10,443 nucleotides of DNA from Kiritimatiellia bacterium (GTDB lineage Bacteria; Verrucomicrobiota; Kiritimatiellia; RFP12; UBA1067), in contig JAGOBZ010000080.1 in the NCBI GenBank assembly GCA_017999015.1, forward strand, positions 1 to 10,443, in the 5' to 3' direction. The notes beneath the pieces are model-generated. The model searched no databases. It saw nothing but the letters and a program-made list of their open reading frames with translations, and had not been told where the DNA came from. The position numbers were made by a program, and so were the translations under genes. Of this stretch, positions 7,501 through 10,443 are shown one piece after another; positions within the stretch are counted from its first letter, which is position 1, and the number at the start of each line of letters is the position of its first letter.

Positions 7501-9387
7501 ACGCCCCGGCCCGTAGGCATCCTTGAACAGCAGCCGCAGCGACTTCTTGGGGGTGTTGCTGAAAATGCGGCTGGCGCCTCCCTGCACCCGCAGCGCCGCG
7601 TCGATCTGGACCTGCCCCACGCCGTTGGTGAGCCACTCCGCCGAGACGCCGCGCTCAAAGCCGTCAACGGTCGGGTTGGCGTAGACGCCCTCCGTGCCGA
7701 ACAGGTCGCCGACCGAAGCCGTCAGCGCAAGCACGGGCACGGCCTGCAGGGCCTGCCGCAGCGCCGCCGCGTGGCCGGGCTGAGCGGCGGCATTGGTGCT
7801 GATCGTATAGCTAGTGTTGGTATATCCGTTCCAATCGGCCGGATAACCCGCCGGCCGATGGGTCTGCGCCAGCACGCTCTCCAGGAAGAGATAGGTGTGC
7901 GTGGCCACGGCGCGGGTCGGCAGCGCCCCCTCCTTCACCGCCACGGCGCGCACCACGGTTGTTGTGCTGATAGTGAGCGGCCCGGCATAGAGTAATCCGT
8001 TGGTGGCCGCAGGCTGCGAGCCGTCCAGCGTGCAGTAGATATCGGCGGCCGGGTCGTTGTGGCTGAGCGTGAGCGTGAAGGGCTCGTCATACAAACCACG
8101 TTCATGCGAAAAGCTTGGCGGCGCAACCGGCGCGCCATAGGCTTGCGCGGTGTTGGTCGCACCCGGCGTGGGCACCGCAAAGAAGGCGAACGCGCCGCTG
8201 CCGTCCGGCATGCGGCCGTACGCGGCGCCGCCAGGCAGGGCAGGCACCGTCACGGCATCCGCCTGCGCGCCATCCGGCCGCGTCAGCAGCAGCGGCTCGC
8301 CGTCGGCGCTGAGGCTGAAATTCGCGTGCAGCTCCGGGAGTGCAGGGCGGGCTTGATAGAGCAGACCGTAGTGGACCGCCAGATGACGCTCCACCGCTTC
8401 GCGCTCCACGCTCGGCAGCGCGCGGTTGAAGATCAGCACCTCGGCGATATCCCCGTCAAAAAAGCGGGTGGTGCTATCGGAGTTGCCGATGGCCAGAGTC
8501 GTGTAGCCTGCGAGCACGGCGGCTCCGGGGTCACGCTCCATACTGCCACGCAAGATGCCGTCGCGGAAGAGGCGGGCGACCGGCGTGTCGCCGGTGCTGT
8601 TCATCAGCCCGGCCACTTGGCACCAGGCGTTCACTGTCATCACCCCGTCACTGCGGATGCTGTCGAGCGCCGCCACGCGCAGGCGGAGCTGGCCGCCGGC
8701 ATTGATCTCAAAATGGGCGTTCTGCGAAGCACCCCAAGCGCCGAAGAGGCCGGACACCGTTTGGCCGCCCCACCGGCAGACCATGACAATCGAGAGGTCG
8801 CGCAGGCTGGTCATGCCGGTGAATCCTGCGGTCGGCAGCAAGAGCTGCTGCGCGGACGCTTTGGCGAACCGCACGGCGGGCCGCCCGTTGAGGGCATCCG
8901 CGATCCAGACCGGCTGCGCGTTCGCCACCGTCTGTGTGGCAGAGTTGCCCGCGCCGCTGAGGTCGGGCCAGACGGGAACGCGGTCGCCCGCACTGTACCC
9001 TGCGCTGCCGGCTCTCAGCCAGAGCACCAGCCCGGGCACGTCTTTCGGCGAGGCCAGCACAGCGGCATCCAGCACGTTGGTGCGATCCTTGCCTGACGCG
9101 AAGACCAGCCTGCGCTCACCCGGCTCAAGCGTCCAGGCGGGGAATCGCCACTTCATCGGCGCGTCCGCCCGGTCCGAAAGGCCCCAACCCGCGAGATCGA
9201 CCGGCACCGCGCCCCGGTTCAGCACCTCGATCCAATCCGACGTGTCGCCGTCTTCGTCGCGCAGCGTTCCGGTGTTGGCCGTCTGCACTTCATTGATCAC
9301 CACGTCCTCCGAGAACAGGAACGTCGGGCCGGACAGCAGAGCAACAGCGGCCGCCAAGTATTCGCGCAGCCGGCCGCGGCGTTTCAT
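4537..9387 (-). CDS. Giant secreted CotH-kinase / lamin-tail / LamG / PATR protein
   Basis: A 1616-residue exported protein of unknown cellular role. Visible modules: signal peptide about 1-26 (KRRGRLR then a hydrophobic stretch); lamin-tail N-half 27-104 (INEVQTAN, DWIEVLN, GWGLSD, VFASGKDR); LamG/concanavalin-like domain about 113-345 (PGLVLWLRAGS, WPDLSG, DGDIAEVLIFNRAL); lamin-tail C-half 350-412 (HANFSLSADGE, YGRMPDGSG, PTPGATN); chitobiase-C-like domain 422-501 (CTLDGSQP); CotH kinase domain about 503-940 (NTPKKSLRLLF at 611-621, FFNGLYWGLYNVSERPD at 697-713, GNGDWPHHNW at 784-793, FCWDSE at 808-813); a second chitobiase-C-like domain 943-1028 (VTVDGSDPR); beta-strand region with two PATR repeats 1160-1400; and a C-terminal module 1480-1616 (TGDGIANLTRYALG, FYRLRLE). 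Asp787 and Asp811 match, in context and spacing, the kinase aspartates 228 and 251 of Bacillus CotH. There is no beta-barrel or evident PEP-CTERM signal. ATG 9387 overlaps the tsaE stop as ATGA and has a good ribosome site. Whether it phosphorylates anything is open. Confidence 0.9.
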   Translation of the reverse strand: MKRRGRLREYLAAAVALLSGPTFLFSEDVVINEVQTANTGTLRDEDGDTSDWIEVLNRGAVPVDLAGWGLSDRADAPMKWRFPAWTLEPGERRLVFASGKDRTNVLDAAVLASPKDVPGLVLWLRAGSAGYSAGDRVPVWPDLSGAGNSATQTVANAQPVWIADALNGRPAVRFAKASAQQLLLPTAGFTGMTSLRDLSIVMVCRWGGQTVSGLFGAWGASQNAHFEINAGGQLRLRVAALDSIRSDGVMTVNAWCQVAGLMNSTGDTPVARLFRDGILRGSMERDPGAAVLAGYTTLAIGNSDSTTRFFDGDIAEVLIFNRALPSVEREAVERHLAVHYGLLYQARPALPELHANFSLSADGEPLLLTRPDGAQADAVTVPALPGGAAYGRMPDGSGAFAFFAVPTPGATNTAQAYGAPVAPPSFSHERGLYDEPFTLTLSHNDPAADIYCTLDGSQPAATNGLLYAGPLTISTTTVVRAVAVKEGALPTRAVATHTYLFLESVLAQTHRPAGYPADWNGYTNTSYTISTNAAAQPGHAAALRQALQAVPVLALTASVGDLFGTEGVYANPTVDGFERGVSAEWLTNGVGQVQIDAALRVQGGASRIFSNTPKKSLRLLFKDAYGPGRLEAPVLAEGGTPLVDFNTLILRAEYNNAWTHNDGAQRLRGSNMRDQWIRNTQVAMSGLGARGNHVHLFFNGLYWGLYNVSERPDAAFAASRLGGEREDFDAMTPDGIRDGDNVAWNAMHALAKAGVSTRDGFEAIGRYLAIDPLIDYMLINFYGGNGDWPHHNWNAVRRREPGAGYLFFCWDSERTLESLSDNRTGVTHTSGPAYLHTALCTNAEYRLRFADRAHRCLFNDGALTPSNAAASYAALAAQVEPAVYGEAARWGAYRRDVTPGGAIPRYGTNEWAAERARLLSDYFPARTGVFVNQLRAAGLYPALAAPSFTPHGGTLAYGAEVGVSAAQGTVYVTVDGSDPRVAFSGAVADTAVACGAGVTVTNAGVIKARVLDQGVWSALCEASFSLIYPEPVFLPAGDGAWQVATNWQGHLVPDGAGTQVRIPAAATDRNIVVQQAVTVGRLTFEQDGASVTRLRDAAAGYAVHLDGGAEGNACIRVCGSGTGWAEFAVGSGCVLHTPLELDVANLGGNGEYGALRLREAWSGAGGLIKRGAGMASLTGDGKTFTGAVEVEEGVLSMTAPAAPAQAAGVRVQPGGQVRMTSGSSGGVPRVYALGGTVTVEGLGRDAALPECAGLGKSGALRYDPGAQGNQAMLDSPLRLVGAAGVHVEGTGNTLLLAGTLEGGSRLVKSGAGTLMLPSGTALTAAVEVADGTLTFAGSAVLGALGGAGAVRIEGGNVITVPAAGGVVIEAVLQQAGDDVRVNGVLRTAAISGALGGLRLYVSGSGTTFRGALFAPLDAGLAAAVRAAPQAVYVPDAVGEHLFGGMRWRLAGDAQVVTVPVRVAWSGPEEEGRVVEVRFGAAPASYRAWREQAFATPEACDDEAVAGPWAAPTGDGIANLTRYALGMGWETPAALRYPRCEETVEGWAYRFPYDPGRDDVTCVVEASATLSDWSAAQRLFDSRLDLPARLDGGWLILRDPVPAPQRFYRLRLEWDGP
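5383..5478 (-). repeat. PATR-type autotransporter repeat 2 (residues 1304-1335)
   Basis: A second, more diverged copy of the same pattern: SRLVKSGAGTLMLPSG followed by LTAAVEVADGTLTF. It lies 138 residues after the first. The beta-rich, Gly/Ala/Val-rich sequence between and after them has no other recognisable domain. Confidence 0.65.
5797..5892 (-). repeat. PATR-type autotransporter repeat 1 (residues 1166-1197)
   Basis: The peptide GLIKRGAGMASLTGDG, followed by TFTGAVEVEEGVL, fits the passenger-associated transport repeat pattern (G-L-x-K-x-G-x-G-x-x-x-L-x-G...Y/F-T-G...V..G-x-L). Such repeats fold as rungs of a beta-helix in autotransporter passengers and in large PVC surface proteins. 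Confidence 0.75.
6583..7875 (-). other. CotH atypical protein kinase domain (residues ~505-935)
   Basis: CotH proteins are atypical kinases that phosphorylate serines of Bacillus spore-coat proteins; the PVC relatives are uncharacterised. Conserved pieces here are PKKSLRLLFKDAYG (613-626), the HLFFNGLYWGLYNVSERPD block (695-713), Asp787 in GNGDWPHHNW with Asn793, and Asp811 in FCWDSE. The 24-residue step between the two aspartates is close to the 23 of Bacillus CotH. The residues needed for Mg-ATP chemistry thus appear present, but activity is inference. Confidence 0.75.
7834..7859. repeat. 9-bp inverted repeat with 8-nt loop inside the CotH gene
   Basis: ATCGGCCGG at 7834-7842 pairs with CCGGCCGAT at 7851-7859. 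It sits in the codons for the PAGYPADW segment between the chitobiase-C-like and CotH domains. It may be simply a product of codon choice. Confidence 0.4.
8341..9078 (-). other. LamG-like domain nested within the lamin-tail domain (residues 104-349)
   Basis: The lamin-tail sequence breaks off after VFASGKDRTN (95-104) and resumes at LPELHANFSLSADGE (350-364). In ordinary lamin-tail domains of this group these two pieces adjoin with only a few residues between. The 246 residues in between have the look of a LamG/concanavalin A-like lectin domain, starting PGLVLWLRAGS and ending with DGDIAEVLIFNRAL and YGLL. Boundaries are by eye and good to about ten residues. Confidence 0.7.
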
Positions 9388-9827
9388 GGTCCATCCCCCT
9401 CACCGCAACTGACCGCGATCACTCGCGTCTCGGGGTCGTCGGTGAGCGACACGCGCACGTGCAGCGCATCCGGCGGGATCAGCTCGCCGGCGCGCTCCGG
9501 CCATTCGACCGCCACCACGGCCCCGGTCTCCAGATATTCGGGATAGCCGATGGTCAACAGGTCGTCCGGCCCGTTCAGGCGGTAGAGATCCATGTGCACC
9601 AGCGTGAACGACGCCGTGCGGTGTTCCGTGCAGACCGTAAAGGTCGGGCTGGTCAGCGGGCGCTTCAGCCCCAGCGCAAAGCCCAGCCCTTGAACAAACG
9701 TCGTTTTGCCGGCACCGAGGTCGCCGTGCAGCGCAATCACCGTGCCCGGCACAAGCAGGCGCGCGACCTCGGCGGCCACCTGCCAGGTCTCCTCGACCGA
9801 ACGCACGGTATAGGTTTTCCGGCTCAT
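9384..9827 (-). CDS. tsaE: tRNA threonylcarbamoyladenosine biosynthesis ATPase TsaE
   Basis: TsaE is the P-loop ATPase that works with TsaB-TsaD in the last step of making t6A at position 37 of ANN-decoding tRNAs, a near-universal cytoplasmic function. The 147-residue product has the Walker A motif GDLGAGKTT at 35-43, SPTF at 60-63, HMDLYRL at 78-84 and VEWPER at 107-112, all family hallmarks, at the usual length. The ATG at 9827 overlaps the upstream dehydrogenase stop as ATGA; an in-frame GTG at 9839 would add four residues (MAEP) and is less likely. No good ribosome site precedes it, so it probably depends on coupled translation. Its own stop overlaps the start of the CotH-type gene, again as ATGA. 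TsaB, TsaC and TsaD are not in the window. Confidence 0.94.
   Translation of the reverse strand: MSRKTYTVRSVEETWQVAAEVARLLVPGTVIALHGDLGAGKTTFVQGLGFALGLKRPLTSPTFTVCTEHRTASFTLVHMDLYRLNGPDDLLTIGYPEYLETGAVVAVEWPERAGELIPPDALHVRVSLTDDPETRVIAVSCGEGDGP
9395..9401 (-). promoter_or_regulatory. Ribosome binding site of the CotH-type protein
   Basis: GAGGGGG on the minus strand lies seven bases before the ATG at 9387, within the last codons of tsaE. Together with the ATGA overlap it fixes the start and allows both reinitiation and independent loading. Confidence 0.6.
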
Positions 9828-10443
9828 CGGCTCAGCCACGTGATCACCTCGTCCATGAAGCGGTCCATGTATTCATCCGCAAACGCCGACGCGTGGGGCA
9901 TCCGCACCAGTCCCGGCAGGTCCGCCGCCAGCGGCGAATCCGGCGTGAGCGGTTCGCGCGCGAACACATCCAGGCACGCGCCGCGCAGCTCACCGTTCTG
10001 GAGCGCGCGCGCCAGCGCGGCCTCGTCGACGCAGTTGCCGCGCCCCACGTTGTAGAGCACCGCATGGCGCGGCAGCCGCGCCAGCCGCGCGGCATCGATC
10101 AGCCGGTCCGTGCCGGTGTCGGAAGGCAGCACCAGGATCAGGTGGTCGGCCTCGGGCAACACGGCGTCAAGCTGGTCGGCCGCGAGCTGCCGGTCGTCCC
10201 GGCCGAACCAAGGCGGACGCCGCGCGGGCGGCGTCCGCCGGAACCCGGTCACGCGCACGCCGAACGGTTTGAGCTGACGGCCGATCGCCCTGCCGATATG
10301 GCCGAAGCCGACGATCACCGCATGCGACCCGCGCAGCAGACGCATGGTGCCGTACAGTGCCGAACGCGGCCAGAGGTCGCCCCGGAGCTGATGCGCGTAG
10401 GCTGTGAAAAGGCCGCGCTCGAAGGCCAGCATCATGCCCAGCA
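9824..10443 (-). CDS. D-2-hydroxyacid dehydrogenase family protein (5' end outside window)
   Basis: A cytoplasmic NAD(P)-dependent oxidoreductase that interconverts 2-keto acids and D-2-hydroxy acids. The 205 visible residues hold the nucleotide-binding domain and the C-terminal return to the catalytic domain; about 100 N-terminal residues lie beyond the right edge. Motifs: LGMMLAFERG at the edge, dinucleotide fold GFGHIGRAIG, LVLPSDTGTD, catalytic Arg in NVGRG, Glu in DVFAREPL (29 residues after that Arg, as in D-lactate dehydrogenase Arg235/Glu264) and His in MPHASA. After strand beta-2 the sequence is GFRRTP instead of an Asp, resembling NADPH-preferring glyoxylate/hydroxypyruvate reductases, so NADP(H) use is plausible. 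The substrate is unknown; serA, ghrA-like or other assignments cannot be separated here. The stop codon overlaps the tsaE start (ATGA), so this gene heads or continues a three-gene coupled operon. Confidence 0.9.
   Translation of the reverse strand, partial: LGMMLAFERGLFTAYAHQLRGDLWPRSALYGTMRLLRGSHAVIVGFGHIGRAIGRQLKPFGVRVTGFRRTPPARRPPWFGRDDRQLAADQLDAVLPEADHLILVLPSDTGTDRLIDAARLARLPRHAVLYNVGRGNCVDEAALARALQNGELRGACLDVFAREPLTPDSPLAADLPGLVRMPHASAFADEYMDRFMDEVITWLSR
10212..10239. repeat. Perfect 12-bp inverted repeat with 4-nt loop inside the dehydrogenase gene
   Basis: GGCGGACGCCGC at 10212-10223 is followed by a 4-base loop and its exact reverse complement at 10228-10239. It lies in the coding sequence, where it encodes RTPPARRPP just after the GFR motif of the cofactor fold. 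The hairpin would be very stable (all but a few pairs G-C). No T-run follows on either strand, so it is not an obvious terminator. Confidence 0.8.

Noticed and set aside
5068..9096. Long plus-strand open frames (5068-6438, 6826-7995, 8059-9096) opposite the giant gene
   Set aside because: Their products are Arg/His/Ala-rich with no recognisable motif, and the minus strand encodes clear domains throughout; they are GC-driven shadows.
1..10443. CRISPR array, IS element, tRNA/rRNA gene, phage or defence module
   Set aside because: I saw no regularly spaced direct repeats, transposase, integrase, RNA-gene signature or defence-family motif on either strand.

Overview
The window is very GC-rich (roughly two-thirds G+C by eye) and almost fully coding. 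It carries seven protein genes and no RNA gene, IS element or CRISPR array that I can see. The gene set points to the PVC superphylum, most likely Verrucomicrobiota/Kiritimatiellota. The main reason is a giant secreted protein combining a lamin-tail domain, LamG, chitobiase-C-like domains, a CotH kinase domain, autotransporter-type PATR repeats and a C-terminal 'DG.aNL..YALG' module, an architecture typical of those bacteria. A secreted PL9 polysaccharide lyase fits the same lifestyle. The phylum call is inference from protein style, not from a marker gene.

Layout. (1) 1-2702, minus strand: sppA (membrane signal-peptide peptidase), then after 40 nt a MurC ligase that runs without a stop into the first ~45 residues of MurB before leaving the window, i.e. 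a MurC-MurB fusion. (2) 2703-2821: a compact divergent promoter region with an extended -10 for sppA on the minus strand and a strong sigma70-like promoter for trmL on the plus strand. The trmL promoter is placed so that transcription should begin at the A of the ATG (leaderless mRNA). (3) 2822-4527, plus strand: trmL (tRNA wobble 2'-O-methyltransferase) overlapping by 22 nt a secreted family-9 polysaccharide lyase with all expected catalytic and Ca2+ residues. (4) 4537-10443, minus strand: a D-2-hydroxyacid dehydrogenase (5' end outside the window), tsaE (t6A tRNA modification ATPase) and the 1616-residue CotH/LamG/PATR protein. These three are linked by two successive ATGA stop/start overlaps, so they read as one translationally coupled operon.

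The two plus- and minus-strand operons converge with only 9 bp between stop codons. In each, a housekeeping tRNA-modification gene (trmL, tsaE) is directly upstream of, and overlaps, a large secreted accessory gene (PL9 lyase, CotH protein). The most notable observations are the MurC-MurB fusion, the LamG domain apparently inserted inside the lamin-tail domain of the giant protein, the conserved CotH kinase aspartates in a PATR-containing chain without a beta-barrel, and the predicted leaderless trmL transcript. I do not see a defence system or other wholly new multi-gene system here.
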